Source of the DNA: Actinoplanes sp. M2I2
GTDB taxonomy: Bacteria > Actinomycetota > Actinomycetes > Mycobacteriales > Micromonosporaceae
Length of the DNA: 64,000 bases
Direction of reading: 5' to 3'
NCBI RefSeq assembly: GCF_023544445.1
Contig: NZ_JALPVJ010000008.1
Coordinates: 62,001 to 126,000 of the forward strand
Part shown: piece after piece, positions 1 through 7,085 of the stretch
How the letters are laid out: every line of letters starts with the position of its first letter
How positions within the stretch are numbered: position 1 is the first letter of the stretch
Notes under the pieces: generated by a model
Told to the model about the DNA's origin: nothing
What the model saw: the letters and a program-made list of their open reading frames with translations, nothing else
Database searches by the model: none
Made by a program: the position numbers and the translations under genes

Positions 1-150
1 TCCCGTAACAACAGCGGGGTCTGGCACGACGTCAGCACCTGCGGAAACACGGCCAACCTGCGGGCCTTCCGCGAGCGTCGCCGCCTGCTGGGCGGCAGTG
101 GCGCCCTGCCGCCGCGCCCCACCGTCCAGGGCCCGCCGAGCCTGATCTGA
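1..150 (+). CDS. CGNR zinc-finger protein, C-terminal fragment
   Basis: Only the last 49 codons are in the window; the gene starts to the left. The visible residues include a Cys-Gly-Asn motif followed by a basic FRERRR stretch, which matches the end of the CGNR zinc-finger domain found at the C-terminus of ABATE-type actinobacterial regulators. In that family the domain is thought to bind nucleic acid. The first cysteine pair of the finger would lie off the window, so the metal site cannot be checked. In the classical motif the residue after CGN is Arg; here it is Thr, a small deviation. The stop codon is at 148-150 and the next gene starts more than 300 bases away. Confidence 0.6.
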   Translation, partial: SRNNSGVWHDVSTCGNTANLRAFRERRRLLGGSGALPPRPTVQGPPSLI

Positions 151-475
151 TCAAGCGCGGCCGGTCCTGCTGAGCGATAAGGCCGGCTTCGAGGCGCTTC
201 CTGCGACGACGTTGCAGGCCGGGTCAAACCAGACCGAGCCGGGCCGGGCCGAGCCGCGCCGGGTAGAACGAACCGCGCCGAGCAGGACGAACCGCGCCGA
301 GCAGGACGAACCGCGCCGAGCAGGACGAACCGGGCCGGGCCGCAGGCGGAACGGTATGAGTGCCGCCGGTATGCGACGCGGTCGCGGCCAGGTCGCCGCA
401 GGCGGGGGGACGGAAAGTTCCCGATGTAGGGGTCTCGCGGGGAACTTCGGGCCGGGCTGGGGCGACTATGGGGGT
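151..475. other. Non-coding stretch with short tandem repeats
   Basis: This 325-base gap between the CGNR protein and the zinc-finger membrane protein holds three exact copies of a 19-bp unit (270-326) and GC-rich degenerate copies on both sides. Reading frames cross it on both strands, but their composition is repetitive and none has a recognisable start or product. I see no convincing terminator or promoter in it. Confidence 0.5.
270..326. repeat. 19-bp tandem repeat, three copies
   Basis: Three exact head-to-tail copies occupy 270-288, 289-307 and 308-326. The unit begins GAACCGCGCC and ends GAGCAGGAC. A partial fourth copy begins at 327. The unit length is not a multiple of three, so it is not a coding repeat. 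Confidence 0.85.
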
Positions 476-1378
476 ATGGCTTGTGAGCGGTGGCGCGAGA
501 TGCTTTCGGCGCAGCTGGACGGCGAGGACGATCCGGCCGACCGGGGCGCGGTCGACGCGCACCTGGCCGGCTGCGCCGGGTGCCGGGAGTGGCTCGACCG
601 GGCCGCGGCGGTCAATCGCCTGACCAGCACCAGCATGGGCACGCCACCGGACCTGAGCGCGGCCATCCTGGCTGCGTTGCCGGGCCGGAGCGACGATCGC
701 CCAGCCGTAGGGTCCACGCCTGGCCTGGCCGCCGTCCACGCCATCGGCGCTCCGGAAGCCGTCCCCGAGCGGGGGAGGCGCCGGCTTTCCCTGGCGAAAC
801 TGCCCCTGGTCGGGCGGGTGCGCTGGGGGCGTTTCCCGTTCGCCGCCGTGTTGATCGTGGCGCTGGCGGCCGTGGGGGCGGTCCAGCTGATCCTCGGGCT
901 CAACCAGATTGGCGGCGGGGTCGTCGGCGCCCACGTGCACACCGGCCTCGACGCGACGCCGGGCCATCTCTGGCACGAGTCGGCGGCCTGGAATGTGGCG
1001 GTCGGCGCGGGCTATCTCTTCATCGCGCTGCGGCGGACCCGGCCGTCCGGGCTGATCCCGATGCTCACGGCCTTCGTCGGGATGCTGCTGCTGCTCTCGG
1101 TCAACGACCTCACCGCCGCCCGGGTCGACCTGGCCCGGCTGATCAGCCACGGCTTCGTGATCCTCGGCTATCTGCTGATCGTTGCCCTTTCGCGCATCCC
1201 GGGCGGGTTCGTCACCACGCCGCCGGGCATGCGGGAGCGGACGGCGGCCGGCGACGCCTGGCGGGCGCGTTTCGGTGAGGACGACGAGGAGCAGCCGGTT
1301 GAGCCGTTCCGGCCGGGGCTGCGGCTGGTACCGCCGGGACCGATGACCGCCCAGCTGGACGAGCGCCAAGCCGCCTGA
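476..1378 (+). CDS. Zinc-finger (zf-HC2 type) multi-pass membrane protein
   Basis: This 300-residue protein begins with a compact zinc-finger of the anti-sigma type: an early Cys, then His-x3-Cys-x2-Cys around residues 30-40 (HLAGCAGC). That is the signature of the putative zinc-finger domain in ZAS anti-sigma factors. Three or four hydrophobic segments follow between about residues 120 and 240, then an acidic hydrophilic tail. The layout suggests a membrane-bound sensor or anti-sigma factor with its finger in the cytoplasm. No sigma gene lies next to it, so the partner is unknown. The ATG at 476 is chosen because the frame upstream is low-complexity repeat. The ribosome site is poor (GGGGGT immediately before the start). 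Confidence 0.7.
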   Translation: MACERWREMLSAQLDGEDDPADRGAVDAHLAGCAGCREWLDRAAAVNRLTSTSMGTPPDLSAAILAALPGRSDDRPAVGSTPGLAAVHAIGAPEAVPERGRRRLSLAKLPLVGRVRWGRFPFAAVLIVALAAVGAVQLILGLNQIGGGVVGAHVHTGLDATPGHLWHESAAWNVAVGAGYLFIALRRTRPSGLIPMLTAFVGMLLLLSVNDLTAARVDLARLISHGFVILGYLLIVALSRIPGGFVTTPPGMRERTAAGDAWRARFGEDDEEQPVEPFRPGLRLVPPGPMTAQLDERQAA

Positions 1379-1387
1379 CCCCAACGA

Positions 1388-1454
1388 CCGCCTGGCGGCA
1401 ACGGCCGCCAACCCGCCTGACGGCAACGACCGCCAACCCGCCTGGCGGCAACGG
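1388..1454. repeat. 25-bp tandem repeat, about 2.7 copies
   Basis: Imperfect head-to-tail copies begin at 1388, 1413 and 1438, each starting CCGCCTG and containing GGCAACG. They fill the gap just downstream of the zinc-finger membrane gene. A weak 6-bp inverted repeat (arms 1535-1540 and 1548-1553) lies a little further right and could be a poor terminator. Confidence 0.7.
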
Positions 1455-1649
1455 CGACGGCTCGGTCGGTGGGCGGGAAAGGCCTGCGCGGGCCGCGGTC
1501 GGCCCGGACGGGCAACTGACCTGACCGAAGAAGGGCCCGAAACCGGGTCGGGCGCTCAGCGCCGGCTCGAGCCCTGCGCGGTCTGGCGTGGGATGGAGGC
1601 GAAGCCCGGTGATGCGGCGCGGCGTGGTAGGGAGCGCTCAGCCCGCCCG

Positions 1650-1883
1650 TCAGCGGGACGGCGGGCGGACGGAGAGCTCACGCCAGTCGCCGGGAGCGGC
1701 CAGCAGCGCGCGGACCGTGTCGAGTGCGGCTTCCTCGGAGTCGTACTCGAAGAAGTGGGAGACGCCGTCGGCGCCGCCCGCGCGCTGCTCCACGTACCAC
1801 TGGTCGCCGCTCACCCGCAGGTAGACGTCCTTGCGGGCGACGCGGCCCCACTTGCCGTTCCACCAGTGCTTACGCTGCTCCAT
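1650..1883 (-). CDS. Small conserved-type protein, probably SOS-regulated
   Basis: The product is 77 residues, soluble and rich in aromatic and charged residues (MEQRKHWWNGKWGRV at the start, then a DVYLRVSGDQWYVEQ strand). I recognise the look of a small actinobacterial protein of unknown function but cannot name a family. The case for a real gene is its good start, its composition unlike the repeat DNA around it, and above all a perfect LexA-type palindrome 13 bases upstream of the ATG. The RBS is weak (GCCGGG directly before ATG). A TACGCT hexamer six bases further up would place the transcript start at the ATG, so the message may be leaderless. Function is unknown; a role in the DNA-damage response is inferred from the operator only. 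Confidence 0.7.
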   Translation of the reverse strand: MEQRKHWWNGKWGRVARKDVYLRVSGDQWYVEQRAGGADGVSHFFEYDSEEAALDTVRALLAAPGDWRELSVRPPSR

Positions 1884-1895
1884 CCCGGCAGCGTA

Positions 1896-1911
1896 TCGAA
1901 CATCTGTTCGA
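1896..1911 (-). promoter_or_regulatory. Perfect LexA SOS box
   Basis: The sequence TCGAACATCTGTTCGA is a perfect inverted repeat of TCGAAC around four bases. It matches the known actinobacterial and mycobacterial SOS operator. It lies 13 bases upstream of the small gene starting at 1883 and overlaps the expected promoter position, so LexA binding would repress that gene. The mscL gene on the other side ends here, so it is not the target. Confidence 0.85.
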
Positions 1912-1945
1912 GACGCGCCGAGTGGGGATGATCTTTTTGGTCGTG

Positions 1946-2386
1946 TCAGCGGGGCGGTTCCTGCTGGTGACGGCCCGGAGCGTCGGGGTGACCGGGCGTT
2001 CCGGAGACGAGGGCGTCGCGGATCTGGGTGAGCAGGACGATGTCCTCGGCCGGGGCCTTCGGCGGCGGCTCCTCGCCGCGGCGGCGACGCTCGGCCAGGA
2101 TGTTGAGGGGCAGGACGACGAAGAAGTAGAGCACCGCCGCGGTGATCAGGAAGGTGATCAGCGAGTTCAGGAACGTGGCGTAGTCGAAATCGACGCCGCG
2201 AACCTTGAACTTGCCGGCGTCGAGCCCGGTGCCGCCGCCCAGGAGCTGGATGAGCGGCTTGATGAAGCCGTTGGTGAAGCCGGTGACGACCCCGGTGAAG
2301 GCAGCACCGATCACGACGCCGACGGCGAGGTCGACGACGTTGCCCCGCATGATGAAGTCTTTAAAGCCTTGCAACATCTTGTTCAC
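1946..2386 (-). CDS. mscL: Large-conductance mechanosensitive channel MscL
   Basis: The protein (146 residues) is a pentameric membrane channel that opens under membrane tension and releases solutes during hypo-osmotic shock. The conserved N-terminal helix MLQGFKDFIMRGNVVDLAVG leads into transmembrane helix 1. Helix 2 is the FLNSLITFLITAAVLYFFVV segment, followed by the basic ERRRR cytoplasmic bundle. The C-terminal tail (about 40 residues, with EDIVLLTQIRDAL) is typical of actinobacterial MscL. I chose the GTG at 2386 because GGGAGAG lies at ideal spacing. The usual ATG three codons later (2377) has no well-placed RBS. It is a single gene, with stress-signalling genes to its right. Confidence 0.95.
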   Translation of the reverse strand: MNKMLQGFKDFIMRGNVVDLAVGVVIGAAFTGVVTGFTNGFIKPLIQLLGGGTGLDAGKFKVRGVDFDYATFLNSLITFLITAAVLYFFVVLPLNILAERRRRGEEPPPKAPAEDIVLLTQIRDALVSGTPGHPDAPGRHQQEPPR

Positions 2387-2485
2387 AAGCTCTCCCGCGC
2401 ACGCCGAAATATCAGTCCGGCCGCAGGTGCCCACGACCGGTCGGCGACAAACTATCGCCGACCGGGACGATCCAGGAAGGGCGGA

Positions 2486-2839
2486 TCAGTCGAGCGCCGG
2501 CTCCTGCGCGGTGACCGCCTCGTCGACCGTGGGGTAGGTGCGCAACACCTCGACGAGACCGCTCACCTCGAGGATGCGCAGCACGCCGCGCTGCGGTGCG
2601 GCCAGGCGGACGGTGCCGCCGGCGTCGTCGGTGCTGTTCTTGGCCCGGACGAAGACCGAGAGCCCGGTGGAGTCGCAGAAAGACACCTCGGCCAGGTCGA
2701 AGACCAGACGGGTGCGCCCCTTCTCCAGCAGGTCGCTGATCTGGTCCTGAAGCTGGGGCGCGGTGGCCATGTCCAGCTCGCCCGCGACCGACACGACGAC
2801 CATGTCGGCGCGCTGTTCCGTTTGTACCGTCAGAGACAT
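2486..2839 (-). CDS. STAS anti-anti-sigma factor
   Basis: This 117-residue single-domain STAS protein resembles SpoIIAA, RsbV and BldG. Such proteins, when dephosphorylated, bind an anti-sigma kinase and release its sigma factor. The phosphoacceptor is the Ser of the CDSTGL motif (Ser57). The conserved VAGELDMATAP strand is present near the N-terminus. The start is supported by a strong GGAGGTCC site. The gene is divergent from the rsbR operon and shares its upstream region, which fits regulation of or by the same partner-switching network. The kinase/phosphatase pair acting on it cannot be deduced from position alone; the RsbT- and SpoIIE-type proteins to the right are candidates. Confidence 0.9.
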   Translation of the reverse strand: MSLTVQTEQRADMVVVSVAGELDMATAPQLQDQISDLLEKGRTRLVFDLAEVSFCDSTGLSVFVRAKNSTDDAGGTVRLAAPQRGVLRILEVSGLVEVLRTYPTVDEAVTAQEPALD

Positions 2840-3019
2840 TCAGGACCTCCAGTTATGTGCAGAACGGTACTCCAAGAGGCGGGCAGCGCGCAGAACGGGG
2901 CGTGTCTCCGCGACCCCGTCCTTATACAGCCCACAGTATTTGGCTCACAGCAAGCATTCGACCTGGCGATGGTAAAGTCCCGCCCGTTGCAGAGCGAGAC
3001 CCATAGTCGGGAGGCAGCG

Positions 3020-3871
3020 GTGACGCTGAGTGCGGATGAGGCGGCCCGCTTCGCCGCTCTGGTGGACGAGCACCAAGAAGCCCTGGTGACGGCCTGGACC
3101 GAGCGTGTGGCCTCCACGTTGCGCGGCCGGCTGAGCCATGCGGAGCTCCAGCGGCAGAACGGTGAGCTTCGGCGCGGCTTTCAGCAGGCGCTGGCCGGCT
3201 CGGCCCAGGACCTCGCGGCTGAGCCCGCGGCCGAGCTGCGCGCTCAGCTCGCCGAGCTCTCGTCGACGCGGGCCCGGCAGGGCTTCAGCGCCACCGAGAC
3301 GGCCGTCAGCATCTTCGCCTTCAAGGACGCCGTGCTGAACGCCTTCGACGGGGTGAATGTCCGCGACTACGTGGCCTTCTCTTCTTTCGTGGACGAGGCG
3401 GCGCTGTTCACCTTCGACAGCTACGTCCGGGTCCGCGAGGAGCTGATCGCCGACCAGGCCGAGCAGCTGCTCGAGCTCTCCACCCCGGTGGTCAAGCTGT
3501 GGGAGGGCGTCGTCGCCGTCCCGCTGGTGGGCACGCTCGACTCGGCCCGCGCCCAGGTGGTGATGGAGCGGCTGCTGCAGACACTGGTGGACACCGGCTC
3601 GCCGTACGCGATCATCGACATCACCGGTGTGCCGGCCGTCGACACCCAGGTGGCGCAGCACATCCTCAAGACCGTCGTGGCCGCCCGGCTGATGGGCGCG
3701 GACTGCATCATCTCCGGCATCCGCCCGCAGATCGCCCAGACCATCGTCGCGCTCGGCATCGAGTTCGGCGACATCGCCACCAAGTCCTCCCTGGCCGACG
3801 CGCTGCGCTACGTGCTCGCCAAGGCGGGCCAGAACAAGCAGTCCAAGCAGTCCAAGCGCCGGGAGCCCTGA
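3020..3871 (+). CDS. rsbR: Stressosome co-antagonist RsbR
   Basis: The protein has 283 residues. The N-terminal half is helical and resembles the RsbRD-type sensor domain (LVDEHQEALVTAWTERV). A linker helix follows, and a C-terminal STAS domain starts near residue 160. The STAS signature DITGVPAVDT includes Thr202 and Thr209, and IRPQIAQT includes Thr241. Threonines in these positions are the RsbT targets in Bacillus RsbR paralogues, but which ones are used here is inferred. With RsbS it should build the stressosome scaffold that holds RsbT. The GTG at 3020 has GGGAGG at good spacing; an upstream in-frame ATG has none. It is the first gene of a six-gene operon with overlaps or 1-base gaps throughout. 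Confidence 0.92.
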   Translation: MTLSADEAARFAALVDEHQEALVTAWTERVASTLRGRLSHAELQRQNGELRRGFQQALAGSAQDLAAEPAAELRAQLAELSSTRARQGFSATETAVSIFAFKDAVLNAFDGVNVRDYVAFSSFVDEAALFTFDSYVRVREELIADQAEQLLELSTPVVKLWEGVVAVPLVGTLDSARAQVVMERLLQTLVDTGSPYAIIDITGVPAVDTQVAQHILKTVVAARLMGADCIISGIRPQIAQTIVALGIEFGDIATKSSLADALRYVLAKAGQNKQSKQSKRREP

Positions 3872-3872
3872 C

Positions 3873-4298
3873 GTGGAACGCGTTCCGGTTCTCAAGATCG
3901 GCGACATTCTCCTCGTCTCGATCCAGATCGACATGGAGGACCAGGTCGCCCTGCAGCTGCAGGAGGACCTGGCCGACCGGATCGTCGCCACCGGCTGCCA
4001 CGGCGTGGTCATCGACATCAGCGCCCTGGACATCGTCGACTCCTTCGTCGGCCGCACCCTCGCCACGATCGCCGCGATCTCCAAGGTGCTCGACGCCGAC
4101 ACGGTTGTCGTCGGCATGCGCCCCGCGGTCGCGATCACGCTCGTCGAGCTGGGCCTGTCGCTGCCCGGCATCCGCACGGCGCTCAACGTCGAGCTCGGCA
4201 TGGAGCTGCTGGCCCGGGAACGCGCCGACTACGACGACGAGGAGGAGGACGCGGACGGCGAGGACGGCGCCGAGACGCCCGCGGTATTCACCTCGTGA
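3873..4298 (+). CDS. rsbS: Stressosome antagonist RsbS
   Basis: The 141-residue protein is an STAS domain that, with RsbR, forms the core of the stressosome and sequesters RsbT until it is phosphorylated. The phosphoacceptor is Ser57 in LDIVDSFVGR, equivalent to Ser59 of the Bacillus protein. The last 25 residues form an unusual acidic tail (YDDEEEDADGEDG) that typical RsbS lacks. The GTG start follows the rsbR stop by one base. The stop overlaps the rsbT start, so the three proteins are translationally coupled. Confidence 0.93.
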   Translation: MERVPVLKIGDILLVSIQIDMEDQVALQLQEDLADRIVATGCHGVVIDISALDIVDSFVGRTLATIAAISKVLDADTVVVGMRPAVAITLVELGLSLPGIRTALNVELGMELLARERADYDDEEEDADGEDGAETPAVFTS

Positions 4299-4699
4299 GC
4301 GAGCAGGGCCAGCGGATCGAGGTCGTCACCGACCAGGATGTCGTCCGGGTCCGTCAGCTCGTCCGTACGCTCGCCGTCGCGGTCAAGCTGTCGCTCGTCG
4401 ACCAGACCAAGATCGTCACGGCGGCCAGTGAGCTGGCGCGCAACACGCTCGTCTACGGCGGTGGCGGGTGGGTCGAGGCGACTTCGGTCGACAACGGCCG
4501 GCGCAAGGGCATCCGCATCGTTTTCGCCGACCAGGGCCCGGGTATCGCGGATCTCGACCTGGCCTTCACCGACGGCTACACCACCGGCGGAGGGCTGGGT
4601 CTCGGCCTGAGCGGCGCCCGGCGGCTCGTCGACGAGTTCGACATCGTCACCGCGGTCGGCGAGGGTACGACCATTACCGTGACCAAGTGGTGCCGATGA
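4295..4699 (+). CDS. rsbT: Serine/threonine kinase RsbT (stressosome switch)
   Basis: The protein (134 residues) is a GHKL ATPase-fold kinase. It phosphorylates RsbR and RsbS under stress, leaves the stressosome and activates a downstream phosphatase. The N box is SELARNTLVYG (a helix with the Mg-binding Asn), the G1 box is DQGPGI, and the glycine-rich lid is GGGLGLGLSGARRL. Length and motifs match the family closely. The GTG start overlaps the rsbS stop by four bases and its stop overlaps the next ATG. The phosphatase it activates is probably one of the SpoIIE-type proteins in this region. Confidence 0.93.
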   Translation: MSEQGQRIEVVTDQDVVRVRQLVRTLAVAVKLSLVDQTKIVTAASELARNTLVYGGGGWVEATSVDNGRRKGIRIVFADQGPGIADLDLAFTDGYTTGGGLGLGLSGARRLVDEFDIVTAVGEGTTITVTKWCR

Positions 4700-5727
4700 G
4701 CGGAGGCGCGGTGGCGTCGTTACCCGAGGGACTTCTCGACGGGGGAGTCTGGTTCCGGGTCGAGGCCGCGCCGACCGCCTCGGCGGTCCGCCGCACCGCC
4801 GAGCGGCTCGCGGTCGAGCTGGGCATGCCCGAGCGGCCCACGGCCGACCTCTCGATCGTCGCGGCCGAGATGGCGGGAAACCTGGCCAAGCACGCCGATC
4901 AGGGCGTTCTGCTGCTGCGGGCGGTACGGACGGCCGAGCAGGCGGGCGTCGAGCTCGTCGCGGTCGACAGCGGGCCGGGCATGGCCGACACGGCCTACTC
5001 GGTGGGGGACGGGCATTCGACCGCCGGCACCCTCGGCATCGGGCTGGGTGCGATCGTGCGCCAGGCCTCCCGGTTCGACCTGTACTCCGTACCGGGAAAG
5101 GGCACCGTCCTGGCTGCTCAGGTCTGGCCCTCCGAGCCCCCGGCAGCCCCCTGGGCGGCCGGGGTGACCCGGCCGCTGACCGGCGAGCCGGTCAGCGGTG
5201 ACGCCTACGCCGTTCGCGACGCCGAGGGCCGTCGCCAGGTGATGATGTGTGACGGTCTGGGCCACGGCGGACTGGCCGCGGCGGCCGCGAACGAGGCGGT
5301 CCGCGCGTTCCAGGAGGCGCCCCCCGGCTCGCCGGCCGCCGTGCTCGACCTGATGCACCGCCGGATGAGCCACACGCGGGGCGCCGCCGTGGCCGTCGCC
5401 GAGCTCGACCCGGACGCGGGCCTGGTGCGGTACGCCGGTCTCGGCAACATCAGCGGCACCGTGATCCCGCCGGTCGGGCCGCGGCGGGGCATGGTCTCGC
5501 TGCCCGGCATCGCCGGCCACCAGCGTCGCCAGATCCGCGAGTACGACTATCCGATCACTCCGGACGCGGTGGTGCTCATGCACTCCGACGGCGTGGTCGA
5601 CCGGTGGACCCCGGCCGACTATCCGGGCCTGTTCACCCACTCGCCGCTGGTGATCGCCGCGACCGTGCTGCGCGACGCCGGGGTGCGCCGCGACGATGCG
5701 GGCGTGCTCGTGGCCCGGCTGCCATGA
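4696..5727 (+). CDS. RsbT-like ATPase fused to RsbX/SpoIIE-type phosphatase
   Basis: The 343-residue protein has two domains. Residues about 15-135 form an anti-sigma-type GHKL ATPase, with an N box around AAEMAGNLAKHAD, a DSGPGM G1 box and a GTLGIGLGA lid. Residues about 150-340 form a PP2C-like phosphatase with VSGDAY, CDGLGHG, GLGNISGTV and HSDGVVDRW, as in RsbX. RsbX dephosphorylates RsbR and RsbS to reset the stressosome. Here that activity is joined to a second switch kinase, so one chain may both phosphorylate and reset. The pairing is common in actinobacterial rsb operons, but the substrate of the kinase half is unknown. Starts and stops overlap both neighbours by four bases. Confidence 0.88.
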   Translation: MSGGAVASLPEGLLDGGVWFRVEAAPTASAVRRTAERLAVELGMPERPTADLSIVAAEMAGNLAKHADQGVLLLRAVRTAEQAGVELVAVDSGPGMADTAYSVGDGHSTAGTLGIGLGAIVRQASRFDLYSVPGKGTVLAAQVWPSEPPAAPWAAGVTRPLTGEPVSGDAYAVRDAEGRRQVMMCDGLGHGGLAAAAANEAVRAFQEAPPGSPAAVLDLMHRRMSHTRGAAVAVAELDPDAGLVRYAGLGNISGTVIPPVGPRRGMVSLPGIAGHQRRQIREYDYPITPDAVVLMHSDGVVDRWTPADYPGLFTHSPLVIAATVLRDAGVRRDDAGVLVARLP

Positions 5728-7085
5728 CCCCGGAACCGGAACCGGAACCGGAGCCGCTGATGCGCATGCGGCTGCGCGTGGAGCAGGACATCTTCGTGGC
5801 GCGCCAGCTCGGTCGCGAAGTGGCCCGGGACGTCGGCCTGGAGCAACAGGACCAGACCCGGCTCGCGACCGCTTTGAGCGAGGTGAGCCGGGTGGTCCTG
5901 GCCGATGGTTCCGATGCCGATGTGACGTTCACGGTGCGCCCCGAAGGGGTACGCATGGCGCTCCGGGTGACAGTCCAGCAGTCGTCCCCCGGGGACGGGC
6001 AGCTGGTGCGGGGAGACCTCGCACATGTTGGCCGCTTAGTGGACAAGATGGAGGTCGAGAGCGATGAGACCGGTACGGTCGTGTGGATGGCTCGACGTTT
6101 GCCGGCCGGCGCGCCGCCGCTGACCCCGGAACGGATGGACGAGATCCGTGCCGGGCTGAGTCGGCACGTCCCCAGCAGCCCCATCGACGAGTTGCATGTG
6201 CAGAACCAGCAGCTCATCGCCGCTCTCGACGAAGTGCGCTCGCAGCGCGACGAACTGGCCCGGCTCAATGCCGAGCTCGAGGAGACCAATCGCGGCGTCA
6301 TGGCGCTCTACCACCAGCTCTCCGAGGAGCTGGAGGAGACGAACCGCGGCGTGGTGGCGCTCTATGCCGAGCTCGACGACAAGTCCGTGCAGCTCGCCGC
6401 GGCCAGCGAGGCGAAAAGCCGGTTCCTGGCCAACGTCAGCCACGAGCTGCGCGCCCCGGTCACGGCGATCATCGGGCTCAGCCGCCTGCTGGCCGACGAC
6501 GGCTCCGACCCGCTCACCACCGACCAGGAACGCCAGGTCGAGCTGATCCGGGGTTCCGCGAGCGACCTGCTCACGCTGGTCAACGATCTGCTCGACCTGG
6601 CCAAGGCCGAGGCCGGGCGGATCGAGCCGACCTTGGCCGAGGTCGATCTGCGGGCGACGTTCGGCCAGTTGCGGGGCACCCTGCGGCCGCTGGCCACCCG
6701 GCCCGAGGTCGAGTTCCGGATCGACGAGCCCGCCGTGGCGTCGATCCACTCCGACGAGGTGCTGATCACGCGGGTGCTGCGCAACCTGCTCACCAACGCG
6801 CTCAAATTCACCGCCGAGGGCGAGGTGCGGCTCACCGTGCGCGAGGTCGGCACCGACCTCGAGTTCATCGTCTCGGACACCGGCACCGGCATCTCGCCCG
6901 AACTGCACGAACGCATCTTCGAGGAGTTCTATCAGGTGCCGGGCAGCAAGTCGCTGAGCGGCAAGGGCACCGGTCTGGGTCTGCCCTATGCGCGCCGGCT
7001 GGCCACCATCCTCGGTGGCGCCCTGCGGGTCGACTCCACGCCGGGCGAGGGGAGCACCTTCACCTTACGGTTGCCGGCGTCATGA
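5724..7085 (+). CDS. Soluble sensor histidine kinase with degenerate RsbW-like N-domain
   Basis: This 453-residue cytosolic kinase starts with an odd EPEPEPEP stretch. A divergent GHKL-like domain follows (about residues 14-125; LRVEQDIFVARQLGREVARDVG), with no clear lid. A coiled coil with a duplicated LEETNRGVxALY segment occupies about 150-220. The DHp helix carries the phosphoacceptor His240 (NVSHELRAP). The catalytic domain has the N box RNLLTNALKF near residue 355, then SDTGTGI and KGTGLGLPYARRL. No membrane segment is visible. It overlaps the preceding phosphatase gene and the following receiver gene by four bases, so the receiver protein encoded next is the likely partner. This would tie a phosphorelay to the stressosome. 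Confidence 0.88.
   Translation: MTPEPEPEPEPLMRMRLRVEQDIFVARQLGREVARDVGLEQQDQTRLATALSEVSRVVLADGSDADVTFTVRPEGVRMALRVTVQQSSPGDGQLVRGDLAHVGRLVDKMEVESDETGTVVWMARRLPAGAPPLTPERMDEIRAGLSRHVPSSPIDELHVQNQQLIAALDEVRSQRDELARLNAELEETNRGVMALYHQLSEELEETNRGVVALYAELDDKSVQLAAASEAKSRFLANVSHELRAPVTAIIGLSRLLADDGSDPLTTDQERQVELIRGSASDLLTLVNDLLDLAKAEAGRIEPTLAEVDLRATFGQLRGTLRPLATRPEVEFRIDEPAVASIHSDEVLITRVLRNLLTNALKFTAEGEVRLTVREVGTDLEFIVSDTGTGISPELHERIFEEFYQVPGSKSLSGKGTGLGLPYARRLATILGGALRVDSTPGEGSTFTLRLPAS

Noticed and set aside
224..1426. A 400-codon minus-strand frame opposite the zinc-finger membrane gene
   Set aside because: Composition is Arg/Pro-rich shadow; the plus strand carries a real zinc finger and membrane helices.
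2375..2377. ATG start of mscL
   Set aside because: The GTG three codons upstream has the properly spaced GGGAG site; the ATG does not.
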